Shown in pieces: positions 44,830 to 53,816 of a stretch of 64,000 nt of DNA. Position 1 is the stretch's first letter; each line of letters starts with the position of its first letter. Made by a program: the position numbers and the translations under genes. The stretch is taken from the NCBI RefSeq assembly GCF_900111745.1, contig NZ_FOIJ01000011.1, positions 202,925 to 266,924 on the forward strand. The letters are read 5' to 3'. The stretch comes from Stigmatella erecta. Its GTDB lineage: Bacteria > Myxococcota > Myxococcia > Myxococcales > Myxococcaceae. The notes under the pieces were generated by a model, which saw nothing but the letters and a program-made list of their open reading frames with translations, was not told the origin of the DNA and searched no databases.

Positions 44830-46059
44830 TCAGGTGCTCTGGATGACGCGCTCGATGATGTCGCAGGCCTCGTTCATCTGGGCCTCGGTAATCACCAGCG
44901 GCGGCGCGAAGCGGATCTTGTTTCCCTGCGTGGGCTTGGCGAGCAGGCCCCGCGCCTTCAGCTTCAGGCAGAGCTCCCACGCCGCGCCGCTCGCCTCCGT
45001 GTCGTCGATGACCAGGGCGTTGAGCAGCCCCTTGCCGCGCACCAGCGTCACCCGCCCGCCCTTCTGCACCAGCGCATTCATCCGCTGGCGGAACAGCTGC
45101 CCCATCCGCTCGGCGTTCTCGGCGAGCTTCTCCTCACGCAGCACGTTCAGGGCCGCCACCGTCACGGCACACGCCAGCGGGTTGCCGCCATACGTGCTGC
45201 CGTGCTCGCCCGGCTTGATGGTGAGCATGATGGCATCATCCGCCAGGACGCAGGAGACCGGGTACGTGCCGCCCGAGAGCGCCTTGCCCAGCACCAGGAG
45301 GTCCGGCTTCACCGCCTCATGGTCACACGCGAGCCGCTTGCCCGTACGCCCCAGGCCCGTCTGCACCTCGTCGGCGATGAACAGCACGTTGTACTTCGTG
45401 CACAGCTCGCGCACGCCCTTCAGGTACCCCGCGTCCGGGACGACCACGCCCGCCTCGCCCTGGATGGGCTCCACCATGAAGCCGGCAATCGTGGGGTCCG
45501 CGGCGAAGGTGCGCTCCAGCGCGGCCAAGTCGTTGTACGGGATGATGAGGTAGCCCGGCAGGTAGGGGCCGTAGTCGCGCGTGCTCTCCGGGTCCGTGGA
45601 GGCGGAGATGGCCGCCAGGGTGCGGCCCCAGAAGTTCCCCGCCGCGTAGACCGTCTTCGCCTGATTGGTGGGCACGCCTTTGACTTTGTATGCCCACTTC
45701 CGGGTCAGCTTCAGGGCGGTCTCCCCGCCCTCCACGCCCGTGTTCATCATCAGGGCCTTGTCGTACCCGAAGTACTCCGCCAGGTACTTCTCGCACTCCC
45801 CGAGCCGGTCGGAGTGGAACGCCCGGGAGGTGAGCGTCAGCTGGCGCGCCTGCTCCGTCAGGGCGGCGATGATGCGCGGATGGCAGTGGCCCTGGTTCAC
45901 GGCGGAGTAGGCCGAGAGGAAGTCCAGGTACCGGGTGCCCTCCACGTCCCAGACGTGGACCCCCTCGCCGCGCGTCAACACCACGGGCAGAGGATGGTAG
46001 TTGTGTGCTCCGTATCGCTCTTCGAGGGCGATGGCCCGCTGCGTGAGGGTCTCTGACAT
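44830..46059 (-). CDS. rocD: Ornithine aminotransferase RocD
   Basis: A 409-residue PLP-dependent enzyme that converts ornithine and 2-oxoglutarate to glutamate semialdehyde and glutamate in arginine/proline metabolism. Residues characteristic of ornithine aminotransferase are [25 protein letters not shown] (N-terminus), [59 protein letters not shown] and the PLP-Lys in [11 protein letters not shown]. The Tyr-55-type [10 protein letters not shown] segment favours ornithine over acetylornithine. The start is the ATG nearest the SD-like region and agrees with family length. Confidence 0.95.
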   Translation of the reverse strand: MSETLTQRAIALEERYGAHNYHPLPVVLTRGEGVHVWDVEGTRYLDFLSAYSAVNQGHCHPRIIAALTEQARQLTLTSRAFHSDRLGECEKYLAEYFGYDKALMMNTGVEGGETALKLTRKWAYKVKGVPTNQAKTVYAAGNFWGRTLAAISASTDPESTRDYGPYLPGYLIIPYNDLAALERTFAADPTIAGFMVEPIQGEAGVVVPDAGYLKGVRELCTKYNVLFIADEVQTGLGRTGKRLACDHEAVKPDLLVLGKALSGGTYPVSCVLADDAIMLTIKPGEHGSTYGGNPLACAVTVAALNVLREEKLAENAERMGQLFRQRMNALVQKGGRVTLVRGKGLLNALVIDDTEASGAAWELCLKLKARGLLAKPTQGNKIRFAPPLVITEAQMNEACDIIERVIQST

Positions 46060-46162
46060 GGCGCCTTTCTACCAAGGGCGCCCGCGCCAGGCACCTGTCC
46101 ACCACCTGCCACATCCGAACTCTCCCGTGGAGAGCTGCTTGCCTGGCTGAGAACCTCCCGCC

Positions 46163-48238
46163 GTGCCGATGACTCCCCTCTGTCTCGTGCTGCTCTGGAT
46201 GGGCAGCACGGACGCCCCGCCCCCCAAGCCCCCGCCCGAGGCCCCCCCGGAGCCCCCCGCGGCCCAGGGCACCGTCGTCACCGCCACGCGCTTGCCGAGG
46301 CCCCTCCGGGATGTGCCCGCCACCGTCATCGTCCTGCCCCGCGCGGAGATCGACCGGAGCCCCACGCTGACCCAGGATGGGCTGCTGCGCACCGTGCCCT
46401 CCGTGGCCACGTTCCGCCGCACCTCGAGCCTCGTGTCGGACCCCACCGCCCAGGGGCTCAACCTGAGGGGCCTTGCCCCCTCGGGCGTCTCCCGCAGCCT
46501 GGTGCTGGTGGATGGCGTGCCCGCGAATGATCCTTTCGGGGGCTGGGTGTACTGGCGCGCCTTGCCCCGGCTGGGCCTGGACCGGGTGGAGATTGTCCCC
46601 AGCGGCGGCTCGGCCCTCTATGGGAGCGCGGCGCTGGGCGGCGTGGTGCAGCTCTTCTCCCGCCCCCTCACCGGCCCGCTCCTCGAAGGGGACGTGGCCT
46701 ATGGCATGCTGAACACCGGCCAGCTGTCCGCGCGCGGGGCCCACCGCTGGGGACGCGTGGGCGCCGCGGTGGAGACCGAGCTGCTCACCACCGGGGGCCA
46801 CCCCGTCGTGGCCGCCTCCCAGCGGGGCGCCATCGACCAGGACACGCCGGGCAACCACGTCACCCTCAACGGCCGGGTGGAGGCCGAGGTGAGCCCCGCC
46901 TTGCGGCTCGACGCACGCCTGAGCCTCTTCCGCGAGAACCAAAACGGGGGCACCACCTACACCACGGCCCGCGCGGAGTCCGGCCTCGCCAGCGCGGGGG
47001 CCCAGCTCACCACCCCTACCGCGGGCCAGTTCGCGCTGCAGCTCTTCGGGCGCGTGCAGCACTTCGAGCAGCGGCGGGCGCGCGTGGCCGCGGATCGCTC
47101 CTCCGAGACGCTCTCCGCCATCCAGGACGTTCCCGCCAACGAGCAGGGCGCCTCGCTCACGTGGACGGGCCCCGCCTGGACGCTGGGCGGCACGCACGTG
47201 CTGACGGCGGGCGCGGACGTGCGCCGGGTGGAGGGCACCTCCGACGAGCAGCTCTTCGTGCCCAGCCCCTCGCCCACCCCCCCGGCGCTGCGCAGCGCGG
47301 GGGGCGAGCAACGCTTCGCGGGGCTGTTCCTGCAGGAGCTCTACACGGTGACGCCCGCGCTGGAGTTCACCGCCGCGCTGCGCTGGGACACCTGGCGCAA
47401 CGTGAACGGCGAGCGCCGCGCGGAGCAGGTGGGGGGCGGCGTGGAGACCGAGGCCTTCGCGGACCGGGGCGAGCACCAGCTCAGCCCCCGGCTCGGCGCC
47501 CGGCTGCGCCCCTTCGAGGGGCTCACCCTGCGCGCCTCGGGCTACCGCTCCTTCCGCGCCCCCACGCTCAACGAGCTGTACCGCCCCTTCCAGGTGGGCA
47601 CCGTGCTCACCGCCGCCAACGCGCGCCTGGGCGCCGAGCGCCTCACCGGCGGGGAGGCCGGGGCCGAGGTGCAGGGCCCCCGGGGCCTCACCGCGCGCCT
47701 CACCGGCTTCTGGAACGAGCTGGAGGACCCCATCATCAATGCCACCCTGGCCACGCCCCTGCCCGACGGCACCTCGCGCCAGCGCCAGAACCTGGGCCGC
47801 GCCCGGGTGCGAGGCCTGGAGGCGGGCCTGGACTGGCGCGTGGCCCGCGCGTGGACGGTGCTGCTCGCCTACACCCTCGTGGACTCGGAGGTCCGCGACG
47901 CGCCCGGCAACACGGAGCTCGTGGGCAAGCAGCTCGCGCAGGATCCGCAGCACCGGGGCACGGCCCTCGTCACCTTCGATGCGCCGGCGCTCTTCACCGC
48001 CACGGTGCAGCTTCGCGTCACCGGCCCCCAGTACGAGGACGATCTCAACACGCGGCGGATGGGTGGCTATGCGGGGGTGGATGCGTCCGTGGGCCGCCGC
48101 CTGGTGGGCGGCCTGGAGGTGTTCGCCGCGGCGGAGAACCTGTTCGACCGGGAGTATCTGGTGGGGCGGGCGGGGGTGGATACCATCGGCCAGCCCCTCC
48201 TGGTGCGCCTGGGCCTGCGGCTGCGCGAGCGGCCGTGA
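46163..48238 (+). CDS. TonB-dependent outer-membrane receptor
   Basis: A 691-residue beta-barrel receptor. A short signal-like start and Pro-rich stretch (PPPKPPPEAPPEPP) precede the TonB box-like VVTATRLP (about 37-45). The plug domain (about 45-155) includes VNDPF-type loop DGVPANDPFGGWVYWRALP and IVPSGGSALYGSAALGGVVQL. The barrel follows (SYRSFRAPTLNELYRPF). The closing residues LGLRLRERP lack the usual terminal Phe. It takes up a chelated metal or small ligand; the ligand is unknown. Start may be the GTG used or the ATG two codons later. Confidence 0.9.
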   Translation: MPMTPLCLVLLWMGSTDAPPPKPPPEAPPEPPAAQGTVVTATRLPRPLRDVPATVIVLPRAEIDRSPTLTQDGLLRTVPSVATFRRTSSLVSDPTAQGLNLRGLAPSGVSRSLVLVDGVPANDPFGGWVYWRALPRLGLDRVEIVPSGGSALYGSAALGGVVQLFSRPLTGPLLEGDVAYGMLNTGQLSARGAHRWGRVGAAVETELLTTGGHPVVAASQRGAIDQDTPGNHVTLNGRVEAEVSPALRLDARLSLFRENQNGGTTYTTARAESGLASAGAQLTTPTAGQFALQLFGRVQHFEQRRARVAADRSSETLSAIQDVPANEQGASLTWTGPAWTLGGTHVLTAGADVRRVEGTSDEQLFVPSPSPTPPALRSAGGEQRFAGLFLQELYTVTPALEFTAALRWDTWRNVNGERRAEQVGGGVETEAFADRGEHQLSPRLGARLRPFEGLTLRASGYRSFRAPTLNELYRPFQVGTVLTAANARLGAERLTGGEAGAEVQGPRGLTARLTGFWNELEDPIINATLATPLPDGTSRQRQNLGRARVRGLEAGLDWRVARAWTVLLAYTLVDSEVRDAPGNTELVGKQLAQDPQHRGTALVTFDAPALFTATVQLRVTGPQYEDDLNTRRMGGYAGVDASVGRRLVGGLEVFAAAENLFDREYLVGRAGVDTIGQPLLVRLGLRLRERP

Positions 48239-48295
48239 AGTCACGCCTCTCCGGTGGGCCGTGCGTGATATGCCCAGCGCGCCGGAGGAGAACCG

Positions 48296-50518
48296 ATGTG
48301 GCTGTGCCGACTGTCCAAGGCCGTCTTCCTGCTCACCCTCACCCTGGGAACCCTGGCCACTGCGGCCCCTGACGGCGAGTCCGCCCCCTCGCTGGAAATC
48401 CTGGGCGCGAGCCCCACCGAGGGGGTGAAGCTGGCGGTGACGGGCGGAGATTTCCACCGCGAGCTGCACCTGCAGTCCACCTTCGCCACCCCGGTGGCGG
48501 CGCTGAGGACCGTCGTCACCCCCTTGAGGGACGGCACGGGCCAGCTCTGGGACATTGCCTGGGAGGTGGAGGGCACGCCTCCCGACGCCCCCGTGGCGCT
48601 CGCCCCGTTTGGCAGCGTGACGCTGCGCCTGAAGGGCCGCCTGCCCGCGGATGGCACCTACACGGGGGACATCCTCCTCATGGCGGGGAGCACCCAGTCG
48701 CGCACCCGGTTGACCATCACCCGCGGCGCGTCCCCCCTGCCCGTGAAGGTTCTGGAGCTGCCCCCGGTGCAGGGCACCGCGGAGGCCTTTGGACACACCG
48801 GCGTGCAGGTGCGCATCTCGCTCCAGGAGACGTCGGGCGAGGCGCACGTGGTGACGCCCACCGTGGTGGCGCTGAGCCGCGTCACCCACGATGGCCGCGA
48901 GTTCCAGGCGCCGTTCGCCCCACACGAGGCGCCCGCGCTGAAGCTTGCGGGCGGCGCATCCCTGCCCGCCACGCTCACCGTGGAGGGGCTGGAGGGCGCA
49001 GGCGAGTACCAGGGCACGCTGCGCCTCTCCTCGCCCACGCGGCAGCCCGTGGACCAGACGTTCCACGTGTTCCTCCGGGAGGGCTGGTGGGTGGCCTTCG
49101 CGTGGATCTGCGCGGGCATCGCCGTGTCCCTGCTCTTCCACTGGCTGGCCCAGAGCGTCCGCCCGCCCCTGGAGACGCAGCGCGCGGCCTTGCTGCTGCG
49201 CCAGGAGCTCAGCCTGGAGGCGCGGGCGCTGGAGCCCGAGAACGCGCTGGGGCACCGGCTGCTCACCGGCATGCTGGGCGAGGCGGACGTGCTCGTCATG
49301 CGCGCGGGCGCGGGCGCGCTGAAGGCCCGCGAGGCCAGGGCCACGCTGGACGCGCTCCGGGGCAAGCGCGCCCTGTTCCCCCGCTGGCGGGCCATCCGCC
49401 ACCAGGTGCAGGCGCTCCGCCCCGCCCCGCTGCGCGGGCCCTTCCAGGCCCAGCTCAGCCCCGTGGAGGCCGTGCTCACGGAGGCCACGCCCCCGCGCGC
49501 CGCGCTGGAGACCGCGATGAAGACGCTGGAGCAGATGCCCGGCGAGATGCTCCACGCCACGCGCGGCGCGCTGCGGGAGTCGCTGGAGCTGCTGGAGGGC
49601 GAGGTGAAGGCCCGCCGGGACGTGCCCGGCTCCCGGCTCGGCCGGAGGCTCGGCGCGGAGCTGACCCCCGAGTTGGAGAAGGCCCAGGCGCAGCTGAGCG
49701 AGGGCCAGCTGGCCGAGGCGTTCACCACCTATGACCGGGCGCGCGAGTCCTACGTGGACCTGCTCGCGGAGGAGCTGGCCTCGCAGGCCCGCGGCGGCCC
49801 GCCGCTCGGCTTCAGCGCCGGCGACTGGGACGAGCTCCGGACACGGGTGCTCGCGGGGCTGGAGGCGGCGCGGGGCCAGAAGGCGACCCTGGACCTGGCC
49901 TTCGAGGCGTACGCCCGCGCGCACCGGCTGTTTCTCACGGGCGCCACGCGCGCGCTGTCCAGCGCGCTCGAGGACCTCAAGCGCGACGTGGACCGCACCG
50001 CCGAGCTGAGCCCCGCCCACCGCACCGAGCGCAAGGAGCGCCTGGGCAAGCTGGAGCCCCTGCTCCAGGCCACGCTGGAGAAGCTCCGGCGGGGGCAGCC
50101 CGCCGAGGCCGTCGCATCCTACGAAGCGGCCCTCGCCGAGTTGCGGCAGGCCCTGGTGGGGGTGAAGGTGCGCGGCCACATCACCGAGCGGCTCGTCCTG
50201 GCGGAGGCGAGCCCCGCGGCGCTGGAGCTGCCGCTCGCGGGCAAGCCCACGCCGCTGCCGACCGCCCCGGAGCCCCCGCTGGTCCCCCCCGGCGCCGTCA
50301 CCCGCGGGCGGCGGCTGAGCGATGCGGGGATCTCCACCTTCCTCGCCCTGTTCGCGGGCATCGTGGGCGTCCTGGCCCTGTGGGGCACCGACCTGACGTG
50401 GGGCGGCTGGAACGCCCACGCCACCGCGTTTCTGTGGGGACTGGCGCTGCACCAGGCCGCCTTCAGCACCGTGGCGGGGCTGGCGGACTCGCTGCTGGGA
50501 AACAAGGCGCTGAGCTGA
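48296..50518 (+). CDS. Large membrane protein of unknown function
   Basis: A 740-residue protein with an unusual plan. A signal sequence (to about residue 24) is followed by about 235 residues of extracytoplasmic beta-sandwich-like sequence in two modules (VAPFGSVTLRLKGRLPADGTYTGDILL, then LTVEGLEGAGEYQGTLRLSS). A transmembrane helix lies at 263-285. A region of about 350 residues rich in Arg, Glu, Leu and Ala is predicted helical and cytoplasmic (EARALEPENALGHRLLTG, EAVASYEAALAELRQALVG). A Pro linker and two more hydrophobic helices (about 675-735) end it. No catalytic motif is seen. It starts 57 bases after the TonB receptor gene and may be co-expressed. Confidence 0.75.
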   Translation: MWLCRLSKAVFLLTLTLGTLATAAPDGESAPSLEILGASPTEGVKLAVTGGDFHRELHLQSTFATPVAALRTVVTPLRDGTGQLWDIAWEVEGTPPDAPVALAPFGSVTLRLKGRLPADGTYTGDILLMAGSTQSRTRLTITRGASPLPVKVLELPPVQGTAEAFGHTGVQVRISLQETSGEAHVVTPTVVALSRVTHDGREFQAPFAPHEAPALKLAGGASLPATLTVEGLEGAGEYQGTLRLSSPTRQPVDQTFHVFLREGWWVAFAWICAGIAVSLLFHWLAQSVRPPLETQRAALLLRQELSLEARALEPENALGHRLLTGMLGEADVLVMRAGAGALKAREARATLDALRGKRALFPRWRAIRHQVQALRPAPLRGPFQAQLSPVEAVLTEATPPRAALETAMKTLEQMPGEMLHATRGALRESLELLEGEVKARRDVPGSRLGRRLGAELTPELEKAQAQLSEGQLAEAFTTYDRARESYVDLLAEELASQARGGPPLGFSAGDWDELRTRVLAGLEAARGQKATLDLAFEAYARAHRLFLTGATRALSSALEDLKRDVDRTAELSPAHRTERKERLGKLEPLLQATLEKLRRGQPAEAVASYEAALAELRQALVGVKVRGHITERLVLAEASPAALELPLAGKPTPLPTAPEPPLVPPGAVTRGRRLSDAGISTFLALFAGIVGVLALWGTDLTWGGWNAHATAFLWGLALHQAAFSTVAGLADSLLGNKALS

Positions 50519-50525
50519 GGCGGGC

Positions 50526-51146
50526 TCACCCCGCCTGGGCGGGCGCCTCGGCCCGGGCACGGCTCGCGGGGGACGCCGCGAGCCGGAGCGCCGCGCGGCC
50601 CACGAGGGCGAACCGGCGCTGAATCTCCCCGGTGTCCGAGAGCGCCCCCAACGACGCGAAGCCCGTCTGGCCCTTCTCCACGAAGGCCACGCCCCCGGCG
50701 CCGAGCAGGCCGCGCAGGGCCTCCTTCACCTCGGCATCCTGGAGGAACGCCTGCCCCTGGGCCTTCACATCGCTCTGGAAGACGTACATCTCGTCGAGCG
50801 CGGGATCTCCCGAGGGGAAGAGGTTGCTGGCCAGCAGCCTGTTCACGCCCGAGGTCCACCGGCGCGGGGCGGCGACGAACCCGGGCGGAAGCGGGCCCGG
50901 CACCTTCGCGCGCACCACGCAGAAGTGGCCCAGGCCCTGGGAGCCCTCCGCGTGCCACTCCATGCCCATGCGGACGGCGAGGCCCTCGTGCTCGCCGCGC
51001 ACCTCGCCGCCCTGGAGCGTGCCGCCCACCTCTTCGGCCACGCCCCCCCAGCGCGCCTCGCGCTCCCGGACATGCCGCAGCGGTCCGAACACGAGGAAGG
51101 CCACGGCCACGGCGGCGACGATGAGAATGACCAGGGAGACGTCCAT
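50526..51146 (-). CDS. Membrane-anchored hypothetical protein
   Basis: A 206-residue protein with one N-terminal helix (MDVSLVILIVAAVAVAFLVFGPL) and a soluble domain. AGGAGG sits eight bases before the ATG. The domain has EEVGGTLQGGEVRGEHEGLAVRMGMEW and GHFCVVRAKVPGPLPPGFV. No family was recognised. It lies 11 bases after the helicase-gene 5' end on the reverse strand, meaning it is downstream of nothing obvious; the two are in the same direction and it follows the helicase gene. Confidence 0.6.
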   Translation of the reverse strand: MDVSLVILIVAAVAVAFLVFGPLRHVREREARWGGVAEEVGGTLQGGEVRGEHEGLAVRMGMEWHAEGSQGLGHFCVVRAKVPGPLPPGFVAAPRRWTSGVNRLLASNLFPSGDPALDEMYVFQSDVKAQGQAFLQDAEVKEALRGLLGAGGVAFVEKGQTGFASLGALSDTGEIQRRFALVGRAALRLAASPASRARAEAPAQAG

Positions 51147-51157
51147 GGGCGAGCCTC

Positions 51158-53122
51158 CTAGCCTTCCGAGAACCAGTCCCGCAAGCCGTCCAGGTCCCTC
51201 ACCCGGTGCGCGTCCGGCAGGCTCTCCAGGAATGCCCGGCCATAGGGCTTCGTCACGATGCGGCGGTCCAGGAGCGCCACCGCGCCCCGGTCGCTCTGTG
51301 TGCGGATGAGCCGCCCGAAGCCCTGGCGCAGCGCGAGCGTCGCCTGGGGGAGCTGGTACTGCTCGAAGGCGCCCTCCCCCCGCGCTTCGATTTGACGGAT
51401 GCGCGCGGCCACCAGCGGGTCTCCCGGCGAGGCGAATGGCAGCCGGTCGATGATGAGCAGGCTCAGCGCGTCGCCCGGCACGTCCACGCCCTCCCAGAAG
51501 CTGTGCGCGGCGAAGAGCACGCTGGGCAGCTCGCGGAAGGACTCCAGGAGCTGCTGCTTGGGCCGGTCTCCCTGGCGGAGCACCTGGTACGGCAACCGGG
51601 CCTTGGTCAGCTCGTAGGCGCGCTCCATGTTGCGCAGCGAGGTGAAGAGCACGAAGGCCCGGCCCCCGGACACCTCGCACAGCTGGACGATTTCCTCCGC
51701 CGCGGCCTCGATGAAGCCCGGGGCCGCCGGATCCGGCAGGTGCGTGGGCAGGTAGAGCGCCGACTGCCGCGTGTAGTCGAAGGGGCTGGGCACCGCGAGC
51801 GTGCGCACCTCGGCCACCGGGGCCCCGTCCTCGTCGTACAGCCCCATGCGCTTGGCGAAGAAGTCGAACCGGCCGCCGGCCGCCAGCGTCGCCGAGGTGA
51901 ACACCACCGTGTCCACGGCGTCATAGAGGCGCACGCGCAGCTCGCGCGCCACGTCGATGGGGCTGGCGCGCAGGAACACGCCGCGCCCGCGCGCCTCGGC
52001 CCAGTACACGTGGTCCGCGGACTCCACCTTCTCCAGGAAGCTCAGCTCCTCGGTCAGCTCGGCGGACCGGCGCGTGAGGGCGGCCAGCTCCGGCTCGCGC
52101 GCGCTCGAGGCGAAGGCGCCCAGCGCCGCCAGGCCGTGGCGCACCTGCTCCAGGGGGCCCCCCAGGAGCGCCATGCGGTCGGGCTTCAGCGCCACCCCGC
52201 CCTCGCTGCCCACGAGCCCCAGCACCCGGGGCGCCTGGGTGAAGAGCACCTCCGCGTGCGTGCGCACCCGCGCCGCCAGGGCCCGCAGCGTGGGGAAGCG
52301 CGCGTCCGTCTCCGGCAGCGCCGCCACCGCGTCACGCGCCAGCTCCTCCAGCCGGTGGTTGGACACCCCGCAGCCAAAGTACCCGCTCGCCGCGTCCTCC
52401 AGCGCATGGGCCTCGTCGAGGATGACGGCCTCGTAGAGCGGCAGCACGCCCTCGCCCCGGCGCCCCGCGCCGCGCAGGGAGAGGTCCGCGACGAAGAGGT
52501 GGTGGTTCACCACGAGCAGGTCCGCCTGCTCCGCCTCGCGCCGCATGCGCGTCACGTGGCACTGCTCATACAGCGGGCACTGCGAGCCCAGGCACGTCTC
52601 CGCCGAGGAGGACAGCCGGGGCCAGGCGCTGAAGTTCTCGGGCAGCTCCAGCTCGGCCCGGTCCCCCGTCTCCGTGCGCGCGGCCCAGGACTGGATGTGC
52701 GGCCACTGGCGCGCCTCCTCGCGGGTGCCGAACGTGGGGTCCTTCGCGAAGCTGGTGTACCGGTGCAGGCACAGGTAGTTGCCCCGGCCCTTGAGGTACG
52801 CGGCCTCGAACTCCAGCCCCATCTGCTCCTTCAGGAGCGGCAGGTCCTTGAAGAAGATCTGCTCCTGCAAGGTTTTCGTCGCCGTGGACACCACCACCCG
52901 CCGCCCGGAGAGCAGCGCGGGGACCAGGTAGGCGAGCGTCTTGCCCGTGCCTGTGCCCGCCTCGGCCAGGAGGTAGCTGCGGTCGGAGAAGGCGCGCTCC
53001 ACGGCGCGCGCCATCTGGAGCTGCTCGGGGCGGTGCTCATAGGCGGACAGCGCCGCCTGGAGCGCCCCTCCAGGACCGAGCAGGGCATCGACGTTGGACG
53101 TGCGGACAAGGGAGAGCGCCAT
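51158..53122 (-). CDS. DinG/XPD-type ATP-dependent DNA helicase with Fe-S cluster
   Basis: A 654-residue superfamily 2 helicase. Walker A AEAGTGTGKTLAYL (53-66), DEAH box VILDEAHALED and motif VI RQGFGRLIRTQSDRG are clear, as are motif III-like TSATLAAGG and motif V-like SFWEGVDVPGDAL. Four Cys that can bind the 4Fe-4S cluster are in YLCLHR and ETCLGSQCPLYEQC. The N-terminus lacks the exonuclease domain of some DinG. It would unwind R-loops or damaged DNA. The start ATG has no strong SD but is the first codon of the conserved N-terminus. Confidence 0.93.
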   Translation of the reverse strand: MALSLVRTSNVDALLGPGGALQAALSAYEHRPEQLQMARAVERAFSDRSYLLAEAGTGTGKTLAYLVPALLSGRRVVVSTATKTLQEQIFFKDLPLLKEQMGLEFEAAYLKGRGNYLCLHRYTSFAKDPTFGTREEARQWPHIQSWAARTETGDRAELELPENFSAWPRLSSSAETCLGSQCPLYEQCHVTRMRREAEQADLLVVNHHLFVADLSLRGAGRRGEGVLPLYEAVILDEAHALEDAASGYFGCGVSNHRLEELARDAVAALPETDARFPTLRALAARVRTHAEVLFTQAPRVLGLVGSEGGVALKPDRMALLGGPLEQVRHGLAALGAFASSAREPELAALTRRSAELTEELSFLEKVESADHVYWAEARGRGVFLRASPIDVARELRVRLYDAVDTVVFTSATLAAGGRFDFFAKRMGLYDEDGAPVAEVRTLAVPSPFDYTRQSALYLPTHLPDPAAPGFIEAAAEEIVQLCEVSGGRAFVLFTSLRNMERAYELTKARLPYQVLRQGDRPKQQLLESFRELPSVLFAAHSFWEGVDVPGDALSLLIIDRLPFASPGDPLVAARIRQIEARGEGAFEQYQLPQATLALRQGFGRLIRTQSDRGAVALLDRRIVTKPYGRAFLESLPDAHRVRDLDGLRDWFSEG

Positions 53123-53179
53123 GCGGGAGCGGGAGAATAACAGCCCGCCGCCGCCAGGTCCGGTGTGCGCACCCGCCTC

Positions 53180-53197
53180 CGGGGCCTCCGGGCCCCG
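53180..53197. terminator. Short GC hairpin between helicase and regulator genes
   Basis: CGGGGCC and GGCCCCG flank a four-base centre in the 120-base gap that follows the regulator stop. It would end the regulator transcript, though there is no U-tract. Confidence 0.35.
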
Positions 53198-53242
53198 CCT
53201 GACCGGACGGACACCAGGCAGGGCCCCTCTGGGGCAGGGAGT

Positions 53243-53800
53243 TCACTGCGAGGGGGGGTGCTTCTGGAGCTTGCGCTGGAGCGAGCGCCGGTGGAGCCCC
53301 AGCCGGCGCGCCGCCTCGGAGATGTTGCCCTCGCAATCGGCCAGCACGCGCTGGATGTGCTCCCACTCGGCGCGGGCCAGGGAGGGCGCCTGGAAGGCCT
53401 CCGCCACCGGGGGGCTGGGCTCGCCCAGGCCCCGGGCGAGGGCCGCCAGCAGGTCATCCACGTCGGCGGGCTTGGGAATGTAGTTGAGCGCGCCCAGCCG
53501 CACCGCCTCCACGGCGGTGGCGATGCTGCCGTAGCCGGTAAGGACGATGATGCGCGTGGAGGCATCCAGCGCCCTCAGCTCGCGCACCAGCTCCAGCCCG
53601 CCCCGCCCCGGCATCCGCAGGTCCACCACCGCCAGCTCCGGGGACTCCTGCTGGGCCGCCGCGAGCCCCTCCTCCACGGAGCCCGCGGTGGCCACCTCGA
53701 AACCGCGCTCGCGGAAGGCCCGCGCCAGGCGCTCGCGGAACACTCCGTCGTCATCCACCAGCAGCAGCGAAGGGGCATCGGAAGGGCGAGGAGAGGCCAT
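53243..53800 (-). CDS. regA: RegA/PrrA/ActR-type response regulator
   Basis: A 185-residue regulator. Receiver residues: DDD (16-18), phosphoacceptor Asp-60 in VVDLRMPG, Thr-88 and Lys-110 in YIPKPADV. The output is a Fis-type helix-turn-helix (about 147-180): WEHIQRVLADCEGNISEAARRLGLHRRSLQRKLQK, given here by its key residues WEHIQRV and GLHRRSLQR. The RegA output motif is nearly exact. In proteobacteria RegA controls respiration, CO2 and nitrogen fixation according to redox state. I chose the ATG at MASPRPSDAP; an upstream frame lacks RBS. The partner kinase ends 16 bases upstream. Confidence 0.88.
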   Translation of the reverse strand: MASPRPSDAPSLLLVDDDGVFRERLARAFRERGFEVATAGSVEEGLAAAQQESPELAVVDLRMPGRGGLELVRELRALDASTRIIVLTGYGSIATAVEAVRLGALNYIPKPADVDDLLAALARGLGEPSPPVAEAFQAPSLARAEWEHIQRVLADCEGNISEAARRLGLHRRSLQRKLQKHPPSQ

Positions 53801-53816
53801 GGGGGGACACCCGGCG

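Noticed and set aside
45323..50560. A 1,745-codon open frame on the minus strand across rocD, the TonB receptor and the 740-residue protein
   Set aside because: High GC content removes stop codons; the translation is low-complexity and matches no family, while the overlapping genes on the correct frames have clear motifs.
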